A DNA stretch of 64,000 nucleotides from Zea mays (Eukaryota; Streptophyta; Magnoliopsida; Poales; Poaceae), in NCBI RefSeq assembly GCF_902167145.1, contig NC_050098.1, positions 13,660,501 to 13,724,500 on the forward strand. The letters are read 5' to 3'. This document shows positions 1 to 11,600 of this stretch, one piece after another. Position numbers and translations under genes: made by a program. Under the pieces are notes generated by a model. The model did no database searches. It was given only the letters and a program-made list of their open reading frames with translations, and was not told the origin of the DNA. Each line of letters starts with the position of its first letter. Positions within the stretch are counted from its first letter, which is position 1.

Positions 1-123
1 AAGTAAGAGAGCAGGTAGACTACTAAATTCCAAAATTTCTATTTTCATTAATGTTTTTTATATTACTACTGTTTTGATATTTTTCCTTGTTTTGTGTACC
101 ATAATATTTTCAATGTTATGCAG

Positions 124-1170
124 GTTGACTTGGTGCATACTCAGTTCAAAAGAGCTAAGCAACGATCGGATTCATGTGACGATGATCTTTTTAATGACCT
201 GATGTCTCTCTATAATTCAAGCAGCAGTGCTAGCGTTGACGTAGATATTCTTCGATGGTTATATGAGAAGTTGCAGCTTGTCACAATATATGACCTCAAT
301 CATGAATCTCTGACCTTGCATGAGATGGCTAGTGGCGGTGATCCTAGTGGCATTGTTGAAAAGATGTCAACGCTCCTAAAAGAGATTAAGGATTTTGTGC
401 AGGCAGAAGACCCTGAGATGGGCGGAAAAAGTTTTCCAAAAGGCAACTCAGCATGTCCTGTTATTCCTGATGATTTTCGTTGCCCAATATCACTGGATTT
501 AATGAAAGACCCAGTTATTGTTGCCACTGGGCAGGTCTTACTTTCGTCCCAAATCCTGTTAAAATGTTTCCATTCAATATACAGACCTTGTGCATTTCAG
601 CTCACTATAATTCCTTGCATATGCCTCTGCAGACTTATGAGCGAGGTAAAAGGGATGCAGCAACAGCACTGTTTAACTTGTGTATTTACCAGGGCAACAA
701 GGGGAAGACTGTTAGAGCTGGATACTACCAGAACTACTCATGGAGACTGAAAGTGGGATGGTAGATGAGGCCCTTGCAATATTGACAATCCTCTCAGGCC
801 ATCCTGAGGGGAAGGCAGCAATTGGCGCTGCTTCTGCAGTGCCTGTACTTGTTGGAGTTGTCAGAAATGGATCTCCAAGGAACAAGGAAAATGCTGCTGC
901 TGTTACGGTGCATCTATGAAATGGGGTGAGCAGCAACAACAACATCTTGCTGAAGCACAGGAGCAGGGCATCGTGTCTTTGCTGGAGGAGCTAGCAGACG
1001 AAAGTGGCACGGAGAGAGGAAAGAGGAAAGCTGTGCAGCTGCTCGAACGAATGAATCGGTTCCTAAAGCAACAGAGTCAAGCCCAAGCCAAGGCCATGGC
1101 ACAGGCTCATGCGCAAGCACAGGCACAAGATCATGCTCAAGCACATGCACGAGCACAGGCACAAGCGTAG
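124..1170 (+). pseudogene. U-box/ARM-repeat E3 ligase fragment (SPL11/PUB type), broken
   Basis: Resembles plant U-box E3 ubiquitin ligases of the SPL11 class. An exon starts after the acceptor ATGCAG at 123 and reads through the N-terminal helical domain into the U-box start ([18 protein letters not shown]), ending at 534 with GGGCAG. A short intron (535-632, GT...AG) follows, then TYER. Immediately after TYER the frame jumps to a late ARM repeat ([19 protein letters not shown]), so the rest of the U-box and several ARM repeats are missing. A frameshift near 721, a TGA at 917-919 and another frameshift just after it break the rest. The C-terminal part ([23 protein letters not shown]) is readable again from 916 to 1170 and ends in an Ala-Gln tail. 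Retained introns mean a genomic rather than a reverse-transcribed copy. It cannot encode a working ligase. The family call is confident; the exact paralogue is unknown. Confidence 0.85.
1078..1170 (+). repeat. Ala-Gln coding minisatellite
   Basis: Short imperfect repeats of the type CA(A/G)GCN, read as Gln-Ala with interspersed His, Met and Asp, form the tail of the U-box pseudogene frame up to the TAG at 1168-1170. Probably slippage expansion. Confidence 0.6.
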
Positions 1171-1659
1171 TCTCAGCTCCTTGGTTCAAGCTCAAGCACA
1201 CGTAGATATGCGAGCTGAGGAATCACTACTTCTCATTTCATCGGATATATGCTGCTGCTAAATGAACTATTACTTACAAAATAATTTTGTTTCCAATATT
1301 GACTCATTTACATGTACTGTCAGTCGGATTAGGTAAGCCAAGTTTTATTTTGCATCGACTGATACTGAGCATAAGAAAATAGAATTTGGAAGCACAAGCA
1401 TATATTCAGACATTAGAGAACCTAATAAACAAAAAAAAGAAACAACAGATCGGCCTATACTTAGAAACATTTTAACAGGATATGAGCTACATTTTTATGT
1501 TGTTGGAATGAACAACAAATACGATATGCAGACCAAATGTTTAGCGATATTTATTGATGGATACTACTGGCTTTATTGCACAAATGGCTTAAATTTTGAG
1601 TAGTGCATCAATGACAGTAGTAGAGAATAAATTGATATAACCTTAGAAACGTTTGATGA
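1171..1659. other. AT-rich spacer, nothing recognised
   Basis: Non-coding spacer between the U-box fragment and the EBF-like fragment. No repeat ends, RNA gene or reading frame could be supported here. Confidence 0.5.
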
Positions 1660-2640
1660 AGGGCTTCAAGCTCACGCTCTTCTGGGTGACCTTCATACAG
1701 CCACACAGCAAGAGGACACACAGCCTGAGCTGCTTCGTCGCTTCCAAGACCGCGACGTTGTAGTCACTGACCATGCAGTTCGAAAGGCCGAGCTCGATGA
1801 GCTGGCTGCAGCTCTCACAGATGGCGAACAGGCTTGCATCAGTGATCTTGCTGCATCCCTCGAGACTGAGGTGGCAAGGGAAGCGTCATGGGCCTTAACC
1901 AAGGCAGAAACAGCCGCGTTCGTGACCGTGAGATTCTCGCAGCTGTTCAAATCAATGTCGACCAGCCCACTGTCCGAGCTCTTCATTAGTGGAAGGAAGC
2001 CATTGTCGGTGATTGCACTAAGGCCACTCAAATTGATGTTCTCCAGCTGAGGACAGAACATGCCCACCATAGGAAGGCTGGTGTCGGTGAAGCCTGAGCA
2101 ATCCTTGATGGCCAGGGACCGAAGCGATTTGCATACTGGAAGCTGTGCAGATGCAGAGCATATGTCCTTGATCTCGATGCACTTGGACAGAGAGAGGGAC
2201 TTGAACTTTGGGCTGCAGTTGAGGAAGAAAGCAATAATGCCCGTAAGAGTAACCTTGCTGCATTCCTCGATCTGCAAACTCTCCAGGCCTTAGATGATTA
2301 TGTAAATTCCTTCAGACATCCGTCTGAGACCTTGCTGCACTTCTTGAGGTTAACAAGCCTCAAACTTGGGCTAAACTTGGCAACAGATGCAAGAGCAAGA
2401 TCCATGAGTCCCGGGTAGGAGACAATAGTCATATGCCTAAGCTTCTGTAGGACCAGGGCATTAGCCATCACCTAGAACCCCCTCTCACTGACAGTAGGGA
2501 TGCGAGCGAGGGCCAGATCTTTGATTGACTTCCCATAGTCCCCCATCATGACAAGAGAAGCATAATTAGTAACGTTCAAACCCTGAAACCGCATCTCCTC
2601 TGTATCCCTGGAACGGAGACATGCCGAGCCGCAAAAGACC
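1660..2640 (-). pseudogene. EIN3-binding F-box protein (EBF1/EBF2-like) LRR fragment, broken
   Basis: The minus strand encodes the leucine-rich repeats typical of plant EBF proteins, the SCF subunits that send EIN3 for degradation in ethylene signalling. Readable blocks include a GLNVTNYASLVMMGDYGKSI-like LRR near 2510-2590, then NCSPKFKSLSLSKCIEIKDIC, LPVCKSLRSLAIKDCSGFTDTSL and CPQLENINLSGLSAITDNGFLPL (about 1950-2250). Breaks: an in-frame TAG at 2472-2474, a frame change near 2285, and a one-base shift near 1871, after which the family pattern (LSLEGCSKITDASLFAI...) continues in another frame towards 1660. No F-box start exon is present. Clearly a decayed partial gene copy; the family call is confident. 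Confidence 0.85.
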
Positions 2641-3530
2641 AAGAACGCACAATCCTAAAACAAGCATCAGACTTCCTCAACGATTAAATGATTAAATCCC
2701 AAGTTCAATAGCACATTTATAAGAGATAATTTCACAAAAAGGCAATATATTAAAAACATGCACATAATTCGACACTTAAACAACTGAATAGAAGCGAAAC
2801 CTAGACCCGGTTCCTGTCGAGCATAAGAAATCATAGACGAAAACCAAATCAAGAGAACTGGCACGCCTTCAATCACATTACAACGCCAAAGAGAAACACA
2901 CAAATCATTCAGGAAGGGCTAGGGTTTGATGTGTTACATCTGGACGTAGGGTTTGTCGCCGAGGCATGACTCGCAGACGATGGTGAAATTTGATCGCTCC
3001 CACCCGTTCGCCTGCACGTCCCACAACAGTCGGTGCGCCATTCCCCTCCTCTTCTCCGCCGCCGAGAAGCCGGATGGCAAGAAGCAAAGGGGCTACGGGC
3101 AAGCGAGACGATACCCCAAGCCCGAGTGTCGACTCCCGACCGAATTGTCGACGTGCTACCACCACCTCGCTCTCCCTCAGTTGAGCAGATTAGGCCGCGG
3201 GCATGAGGCAGGTGTGCTCGAGGTGGAGGCGTCGACCACTGGAGGGCAAGGGCGTCGTGGAGGAGGAATACTTCGTGAAGAGGTGCCATGGCAGAGTTGA
3301 GGTCGTGGGAGGGGGCAAGAGTAGTGGGCGTGGAAAGGATGAGGCGGAAGGGCGCCGATGACAATGGCCTCCGTGAGTTTTGTGAGGGCGTGGAAGCAAG
3401 GTGGGCGTCGAGAATGAGGTGACGAACCGACGAGTTCGTGTGGGCGGACGGTTGAGCAGATGGGAGGAACGAGCGAGCCGGACGTGGACGGTCGAGATCG
3501 ATCGAAGGCAGAACGACAGGCTACTCTTAG
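2641..3530. other. Spacer with GC-rich block, no recognised product
   Basis: 2641-2900 is AT-rich with nothing assignable. About 2900-3530 is GC-rich, with overlapping open frames on both strands (longest on minus, 2909-3364). The translations are low-complexity Pro/Arg/Ser/His, as expected from base composition, and match no family I recognise. It could be the 5' end of a captured gene. Confidence 0.4.
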
Positions 3531-3548
3531 TGTCTTAATAAGTAGTAG

Positions 3549-3571
3549 ATATATATATATATATATATATA
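3549..3571. repeat. (AT)n microsatellite
   Basis: Uninterrupted alternating AT tract of about 23 bp. Confidence 0.9.
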
Positions 3572-3760
3572 AGTTTTTTATAATATTTATAACTTTGCTA
3601 TAGACTAAAAAAACATGCGAGAAAGAGAAAGAGAAACCGATGTTTTCTATAACTTTTACGAAGAAATATAAAAATATTGAAGCATTAAATAACAATTTAA
3701 ACACTAGTTTTTTTGATTCTTGTCTCACTGTGTACCGTGTCGGTCCAACCACGACCCATC

Positions 3761-4597
3761 TGTTGGGATTTATGGGCTTGGCCCAATTAAGAAATTCAAA
3801 TAAATCCCAGGAAAATCTCAAAAGCCCATACAAGTGGATGGCTAGAGGATAGGTGGAACCAATAGCACCATATTGCTAGCTCTAGTGGAGTAGAGCTAGC
3901 TTAAATATGGAAGCCACACTCACTCACCAAGTCATGGATGAGAGGAGAGAGTGTGGAGAGCCACACGTGCGCGCTCGCTCGTCTGGCCTGGCCTGGCTTG
4001 GCCTGGCCTGGTCTGGGCGGGGCGGGGCGGGGCGAAGGGCGCACGACATGCGCGTGAATGGTCCGCCGAAATCCGGCCCCTCGCCTTGCGGGGGCGCGGC
4101 TACCTTTTGCCGTTCGATTTTTTGGTTTCTTGGCTGTTACGTCTATCCTAACCGATCGCTATAAAATCTCAACTGATTGCGAGATTTTCGTGGGCGGATA
4201 AGACCAGGGGTCGCAGACTCGGCCCTATAAAAGGAGCCCGGCAGCCAGCCTCCAAATCATCCCAGTTTCGCTTTCGCCTCTCTTCATAGCTGAGCCGCCT
4301 TTTAGTTCCCTTCGTCCCGACCGCAGACGTGCATCTGCGCTCAGGAGAGCAGGTCTCCGGAACCCTTCGTCTTCTAGATCCTGCACCGGGAGAGGGCGAA
4401 TAAGGTTTTTGGGAAGCGTCTTCACGCGACTGCTCGTGATCTTCTGACCTCGTCGACCCTGCTGATTCCGGTGCGTGCCATCTATCAGTAAGTCTAATCA
4501 GTGTGCATCATCTGATTTGGCTTTTTATTTCAGTTCTTCTGATTTGGTCATGATTTATACTTGGAATTTAATTTGGAATTTGTCTAATTATTCAACA
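3761..4597 (+). repeat. Copia-A 5' LTR
   Basis: 837 bp, TG...CA ends, matching 18516-19333. A TATA box (TATAAAAGG) at 4226-4234 follows a GC-rich stretch and gives a probable transcription start near 4255. A GGCCT/GGGCG tandem tract at about 3980-4036 differs in length from the 3' copy. Confidence 0.95.
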
Positions 4598-4636
4598 ATC
4601 CAAAAACCTTATTGTAGACAATTTCCTAGTTTTTCT

Positions 4637-7563
4637 ATGGCTGCTTTTGCCGACGCACTGAAGCCAGAAAAGTTTAATGGTATGCACTTTAAGAGATGGC
4701 AAGTCAAGGCCACGCTCTGGCTTACTGCTATGAATGTCTTCCATGTTAGTAAAGGCAGTCCTGAGGGTCCACTGACTCCTGAACAGGAGAAAGAGTATGA
4801 CCATGCCAATACTATCTTTACGGGAGCCGTTCTTAGCGCCCTTGTTGACCGTCTGGTTGATGCGAATATTCAGTATACAGACGGGAAAGAGTTATGGGAT
4901 GCACTTACTACCAAGTATGGTGCATCGGATGCTGGCAGTGACCTGTATATCATGGAGAGCTTTCATGATTATAAGATGGTTGATAATCGCTCTATTGTAG
5001 AGCAAGCTCATGAAATACAGTGTATAGCCAAGGAACTCGACCACCTTAAGATAGTCCTTCCTGACCGATTTGTGGCTGGGTGCATTATTGCAAAGTTGCC
5101 TTCTACATGGAGGAACTTCGCCACATCTCTGAAACATAAGAGACAAGAGATATCAGTTGAAAATCTGATAGTGTCTCTGGATGTTGAGGAGAAAGCTCGG
5201 GCTAAGGACACGGGATCTAAAGGAGGCGAGGGCCACTCCAGCGCCAACATGGTTCAGAGGAACCACAACAAGGGCAAAGGAAAGCCAAAATCTAACAAGC
5301 CCAACAAAACTACCAACTTCAAGAAGAAGAAGAACAAGGCTGAACTGACATGTTTCGCATGTGGCGAGACGGGTCATTTTGCCAAGGATTGTCCTGATCG
5401 AGCGGATCGCCGTGGCAAAAAGGGCAATGTCAACACAGTGATCGCTAGCAATGAGGAAGACAAAGGGTATGGTAATTTACCTTTCATCTTCTTAGTATTT
5501 CAATCACCTAACTGGTGGCTTGATACTGGTGTTAATGTTCATGTGTGTTCTGACATTAACCTGTTCTCTTCTTATCAGGGCGCCCGGGATTCTTCCGTGC
5601 TAATGGGGAATGGGTCACATGCTTCTGTTCATGGCACTGGCACGGTGGATCTGAAGTTTACTTCGGGAAAGATCGTGCAGCTGAAGAACGTGCATCATGT
5701 CCCTTCTATACACAAGAATCTCGTTAGCGGAACCCTTCTATGTAGAGATGGGTTCAAGGTAGTTCTGGAGTCCAATAAATTAGTTGTGTCCAAGTCTGGA
5801 CAATTTATTGGTAAAGGCTATGATTGCGGAGGCTTGTTCCGCTTTTCTTTGTTAGATTTCAATAATAAGTCTATGAACCATATTTGTGCTAATGTTGATG
5901 ATCTTGCGAGTATTTGGCATTCTCGTTTGTGTCATATTAATTTTGGCTCTATGTCTTGGCTTGCAACCATGAGTTTAATTCCGAATATCACCATAGTTAA
6001 AGGTTCTAAGTGCCATAGTTGTGTGCAGTCGAAGCAACCTCGAAAGCCTCATAAGGCTGTTGAGGAGAGACACCTGGCACTGCTAGAACTCATACATTCT
6101 GATCTTTGTGAGATGAATGGTGTGTTGACAAAAGGTGGTAAGAGATACTTCATGACATTGATTGATGATGCGTCTAGATTTTGCTATGTATACTTGCTAA
6201 AAACTAAAGATGAGGCTTTAGACTACTTTAAAATCTATAAGGCTGAAGTTGAAAACCAACTAGAGAGAAAGATCAAACGTCTTAGATCAGATCATGGTGG
6301 CGAGTTCTTTCCCAAAGTCTTTGATGATTTCTGTGCAGAACATGGCATTATTCATGAGAGGACTCCTCCCTATTCACCTGAGTCAAACGGGATTGCTGAA
6401 AGGAAAAACCGTACGTTGACTGACCTGGTGAATGCCATGTTAGACACTTGTGGTTTATCTAAGGCATGGTGGGGGGAGGCAGTCCTGACTTCATGTCATG
6501 TTCTGAATAGAATTCCTATGGGCAAAGAAGAGAAAACCCCTTATGAGAAGTGGGTTGGGAGAAAACCATCACTTTCATACTTGCGCACTTGGGGGTGCAT
6601 GGCGAAAGTCAATGTACCAATTAATAAAAAGCGCAAGCTTGGTCTAAGGACAGTGGATTGTGTCTTTCTTGGATATGCTTCGTGTAGCATATCATATAGA
6701 TTTTTAGTAGTTAAATCTGAAGTTCCTGATGTGTATGTTGATACTATTATGGAATCACGTGATGCTACTTTCTTTGAACATATATTTCCAATGAAAGACA
6801 TTCATAGCAATTCTAGATACTCTTATGAGATAACTCCTGAACATAGTACACCTATTGAGAGTTTTGAACAGCCACATGAAATTGTCCTAGAGGAGGATGA
6901 CAATGATGCTCCTAAAAGGAGCAAGAGACAAAGGGTTGAAAAATCCTTTGGTGATGATTTCATTGTGTACCTTGTGGACGATACTCCTACTACCATTGCA
7001 GAAGCATTTGTATCTCCAGATGCAGATGATTGGAAAGAAGCAGTTCATAATGAGATGAACTCCATTCTTTCAAACGGTACGTGGGAAGTCACTGATCGAC
7101 CCTATGGATGCAAACCTGTGGGTTGTAAGTGGGTGTTTAAAAAGAAGCTCAAACCTGATGGTACAATTTAAAAGTACAAGGCTAGGCTTGTGGCTAAAGG
7201 CTATACTCAGAAAGAAGGAGAAGACTTCTTTGATACTTACTCACCTGTTGCTAGAATGACCACTATTCGAGTACTACTTTCTTTGGCTGCCTCGTATGGT
7301 CTCCTTGTTCATCAGATGGATGTAAAGACAGCTTTTCTTAATGGAGAGTTGGACGAGGAAATCTATATGGAACAGCCTGATGGATTTGTAGTAAAGGGTC
7401 AAGAAAGCAAGGTGTGCAAGTTATTGAAATCTTTGTATGGTCTGAAGCAAGCACCAAAGCAGTGGCATGAGAAGTTTGACACGACTCTAACGTCTGCAGG
7501 CTTTGCCATTAATGAGGCAGACATGTGTGTATATTATCGCTGTGGTGGGGGCGAAGGAGTTAT
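4637..7563 (+). pseudogene. Copia-A gag-pol, 5' part (gag, protease, integrase, start of RT)
   Basis: The frame opens at the ATG at 4637, 40 bp after the LTR. In order: UBN2-type gag; a CCHC zinc knuckle (CFACGETGHFAKDC) near 5350-5392; protease with WWLDTG near 5512; the integrase HHCC region (HSRLCHI...CHSC) near 5915-6020; the integrase core with aspartates in HSDLC and LIDDASRF and glutamate in SPESNGIAER; then RT. A TAA at 7169-7171 interrupts RT just before [10 protein letters not shown]; the same frame continues through [10 protein letters not shown] and LYGLKQAP to 7563, where the Sirevirus is inserted. Replication is blocked by both lesions. Encoded a cytoplasmic virus-like-particle Gag and a Pol polyprotein. 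Confidence 0.92.
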
Positions 7564-8875
7564 TGAAAGGGAATTAGGCTTACACCTAGTTCATAAATAA
7601 TTTTGGTGGTTGAATTGTCCAACACAAATAATTGGACTAACTAGTTTGCTCCAGTGTATAAGTTATACAGGTGTCAAAGGTTCACAACAAGCCAATTAAA
7701 AAGACCAAAGTTGGGTTCAAAATAGAGTGCTAAAGGCATCCTGAATGGCTCCCTGGTCTGGCGCACCGGACTGTCCGGTGGCGCACCGGACAGTGTCCGG
7801 TGCACCAGGGGACTTCGCGCAGAACTTCTCAGCCTCGGGATTTTCCTGGAACCGGAGCGCTATAATTCACCGGATTGTCCGATGTACACCGGACAGTGTC
7901 CGGTGCTCCAAGAGGACGCGGCTTCGGAACTTGGCAGCCTCGGGAATTTGCAGCGGTTGCTCCGCTATAATTCACCGGACATGTCCGGTGTACACTGGAC
8001 TGTCCGGTGCAACTACGGGGCAACGGCTACTTCGCGCCAACGGTCGCCTGCAACAACAATTAATGCGCGCCAGAGCGCGCATGCGTCAGGCACGCCCATG
8101 CTGGCGCATCGGACACTCTACAGTACATGTCCGGTGTGCCACCGGACATCCAGGTGGGCCCAGAAGTCAGAACTCCAACGGTCGAAACGCAACGGCTTTG
8201 GTGACGTGGCTGGCGCACCGGATATGTCCGGTGTGCACCGGACTGTCCGGTGCACCATACGACAGACAGCCTCCACCAACGGTCATGTTTGGTGGTTGGG
8301 GCTATAAATACCCCAACCACCTCACCATTCATTGCATCCAAGTTCTTCAGCTTCCAACCACTATACAAGAGCTAGCATTCATTGCAAAGCACACCAAAAG
8401 AGATCAAATCCTCTCTCAACTCCACACAAAGCCTTAGTGACTAGAGAGAGTGATTTGTAGTGTTCATTTGAGCTCTTGCGCTTGGATCACTTCTTTTCTT
8501 TTGGCATTCTTTCTTGTGATCAAACACTCACTTGTAATTGAGGCAAGAGACACCAATTGTGTGGTGGTCCTTGCGGGAAGTTTGATTCCCAAGTGATTTG
8601 AGAAGAGAAGCTCACTCGGTCCAAGGGACCGTTTGAGAGAGGGAAAGGGTTGAAAGAGACCCGGTCTTTGTGACCACCTCAACGGGGAGTAGGTTTGCGA
8701 AAACCGAACCTCGGTAAAACAAATCCTTGTGTCACACTCCTTATTTGCTCAAGATTTGTTTTGCACCCTCTCTCGCGGACTCATTTTTATTTCTAACGCT
8801 AACCCGACTTGTAGTTGTGTTTATATTTGTAAATTTCAGTTTCGCCCTATTCACCCCCCTCTAGGCGACTATCAA
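7564..8875 (+). repeat. Sirevirus-1 5' LTR
   Basis: 1312 bp. Contains several CACCGGACTGTCCGGTG-type palindromes (about 7768-8260), a TATA box (TATAAATA, 8303-8310) lying between inverted arms GGTGGTTGGGG and CCCCAACCACC, and a CT-rich leader. CpG-to-TpG changes are commoner here than in the 3' copy. Confidence 0.95.
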
Positions 8876-8876
8876 T

Positions 8877-8890
8877 TGGTATTAGAGCCC
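8877..8890 (+). other. Sirevirus-1 primer-binding site
   Basis: TTGGTATTAGAGCC starts two bases after the LTR end and matches the initiator-methionine tRNA primer site (TGGTATCAGAGC) with one mismatch. Confidence 0.8.
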
Positions 8891-8922
8891 GGTGCTTCAT
8901 TAGAGCCTAACCGCTCGAAGTG

Positions 8923-11587
8923 ATGTCGGGAGATCACGCCAAGAAGGAGATAGAGACCGGCGAAAAGCCCACTACAAGCCACGGGAGCACTTCATCGGAA
9001 AAGTCCCGCACCAAGAGGAAGGAGAAGAAATCTTCTTCACACCACAAAGAGAAGAAGGAGAAATCCTCTTCCCACAAGCCGCATCGGAGTGGGGACAAGA
9101 AAAAGAGGATGAGGAAGGTGGTCTACTACGAGACCGATTCTTCATCGGCATCCACCTCCGGCTCTGACGCGGCGTCCGTCACTTCTAAACGCCAAGAGCG
9201 TAAGAAGTATAGTAAGATTCCCCTACGCTACCCTCGCATTTCTAAACATACACCTTTACTTTCCGTCCCATTAGGCAAACCACCAACTTTTGATGGTGAA
9301 GATTACGCTAGGTGGAGTGATTTAATGCGGTTTCATCTAACCTCGCTCCACAAAAGTATATGGGATGTTGTTGAGTTTGGTGCACAGGTACCATCCGTAG
9401 GGGATGAAAACTATGATGAGGATGAAGTAGCCCAAATCGAGCACTTTAACTCCCAAGCCACAACCATACTTCTCGCCTCTCTAAGTAGAGAGGAATATAA
9501 CAAGGTGCAAGGGTTGAAGAATGTGAAGGAGATTTGGGATCTACTCAAGACCGCGCATGAGGGTGATGAACTCACCAAGATCACCAAGCGGGAAACAATC
9601 GAGGGGGAGCTCGGTCGCTTTCGTCTTCGCCAAGGGGAGGAGCCACAAGATATGTACAACCGGCTCAAAACCTTGGTGAACCAAGTGCGCAACCTTGGGA
9701 GCAAGAAATGGGATGACCACGAGGTGGTTAAGGTTATTCTTAGATCACTCATCTTCCTTAACCCCACTCAAGTTCAATTAATTCGTGGTAATCCTAGATA
9801 CACACTAATGACTCCCGAGGAAGTTATCGGGAATTTTGTGAGCTTTGAATGTATGATCAAGGGATCAAAGAAGATCAACGAGCTTGATGATCCCTCTACG
9901 TCCGAAGCACAACCGGTGGCTTTCAAGGCGACGGAGGAGAAGAAGGAGGAGTCTACACCAAGTAGACAACCAATCGACGCTTCAAAGCTCGACAACGAGG
10001 AGATGGCTTTGATCATCAAAAGCTTTCGCCAAATCCTCAAGCAACGGAAGGGGAAAGGATTACAAATCCCGTTCCAAGAAGGTTTGCTACAAGTGTGGTA
10101 AGCCCGGTCACTTTATTGCTAAATGTCCATTATCAAGTGACAGTGACAGGGATAACGACAAGAAGGGCAAGAGGAGAGAAAAAAAGAGGTACCACAAGAA
10201 GAGGGGCGGCGATGCCCACGTGTGCCGCGAGTGGGACTCCGACGAGAGCTCCACCGACTCCTCCGACGACGAGGACGCCGCCAACATCGCCGTCACCAAG
10301 GGACTCCTCTTCCCCAACGTCGGCCACAAGTGCCTCATGGCAAAGGACGGCAAAAAGAAGAAGGTTAAATCTAAATCCTCCACTAGATATGAGTCCTCTA
10401 GTGATGATAATGCTAGTGATGAGGAAGATAATTTGCGTACCCTTTTTGCCAACCTTAACATGGAACAAAAGGAAAAATTAAATGAATTAATTAGTGCTAT
10501 TCATGAAAAGGATGACCTTTTGTATTCTCAAGAGGACTTCCTAATTAAGGAAAATAAGAAACATGTTAAGGTTAAAAATGCTTATGCTCTAGAAATTGAG
10601 AAATGTGAAAAATTATCTAGTGAGCTAAGCACTTGCCATGAGACAATAGACAACCTTAGAGATGAAAATACTAAATTGTTAGCTAAGGTTGATTCCCATG
10701 TTTGTAATGTTTCAATTACCAATTCTAGAAATAATGATGATGATTTACTTGCTAGGATTGAAGAATTGAACATTTCTCTTGCTAGGCTTAGGATTGAAAA
10801 TGAAAAATTGCTTGCTAAGGCTAAAGATTTTGATGTTTGCAATGCTACTATTTCCGACCTTAGAACTAAGAATGACATGTTACATGCTAAGGTTGTAGAA
10901 TTAAAATCTTGCAAACCCTCTACATCTATCGTTGAGCATGTATCTATTTGTACTAGATGTAGAGATGTTGATATTAATGCTATTCATGATCACATGTCTT
11001 TAATTAAACAACAAAATGATCATATAGCAAAATTAGATGCTAAAATTGTCGAGCATAACTTAGAGAATGAAAAATTTAAATTTGATAGAAGTATGCTCTA
11101 TAGTGGGAGACGCCCTAGCATCACGGATGGCATTGGCTTCCAAAGGGGGGACAATGTCAAACTTAATGCCCCTCCTAAAAGATTGTCAAATTTTGTTAAG
11201 GGTAAGGCTCCCATGCCTCAGGATAACGAGGGTTACATTTTATACCCTGCCGGTTATCCCGAGAGAAAGATTAGGAGAATTCACTCTAGGAAGTCTCACT
11301 CTGGCCCTAACCATGCTTTTATGTATAAGGGTGAGACATCTAGCTCTAGGCAACCAACCCGTGCTAAGTTGCCTAAAAAGAAAACTCCTAGTGCATCAAA
11401 TGATCATGACATTTCATTCAAAACTTTTGATGCATCTTATGTTTTGACTAACAAATCCGGCAAAGTAGTTGCCAAGTTTGTTGGGGGCGAACACAAGGGC
11501 TCCAAGACTTGTGTTTGGGTACCCAAAGTTCTTGTTTCTAATGCCAAAGGACCCAAAACCGTTTGGGTACCTAAAGTCAAGAACTAA
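8923..11587 (+). pseudogene. Sirevirus-1 gag, frameshifted
   Basis: Starts at the ATG at 8923 (MSGDHAKKE). The order is a Lys/Ser-rich N-terminus, gag core (FDGEDYARWSDLMRFHL, about 9290-9340), a basic linker, zinc knuckle (CYKCGKPGHFIAKC, about 10087-10128), an acidic Ser/Asp segment, a long coiled coil (about 10440-11080) and a C-terminus ending VWVPKVKN. One extra base at about 10050-10060, judged against the 57.3-kb copy, shifts the frame just before the zinc knuckle; the second half continues in frame +2 to TAA at 11585-11587. Gag forms the cytoplasmic particle. The large coiled coil is characteristic of Sireviruses. Confidence 0.9.
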
Positions 11588-11600
11588 AATTGTTTTGTAG

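Noticed and set aside
7745..8437. 230-aa open frame in the Sirevirus-1 5' LTR (and its copy at 15859-16551)
   Set aside because: It is read through the CCGGAC/GTCCGG palindromes, which happen to stay open in several frames on both strands. It starts upstream of the TATA box and matches no protein.
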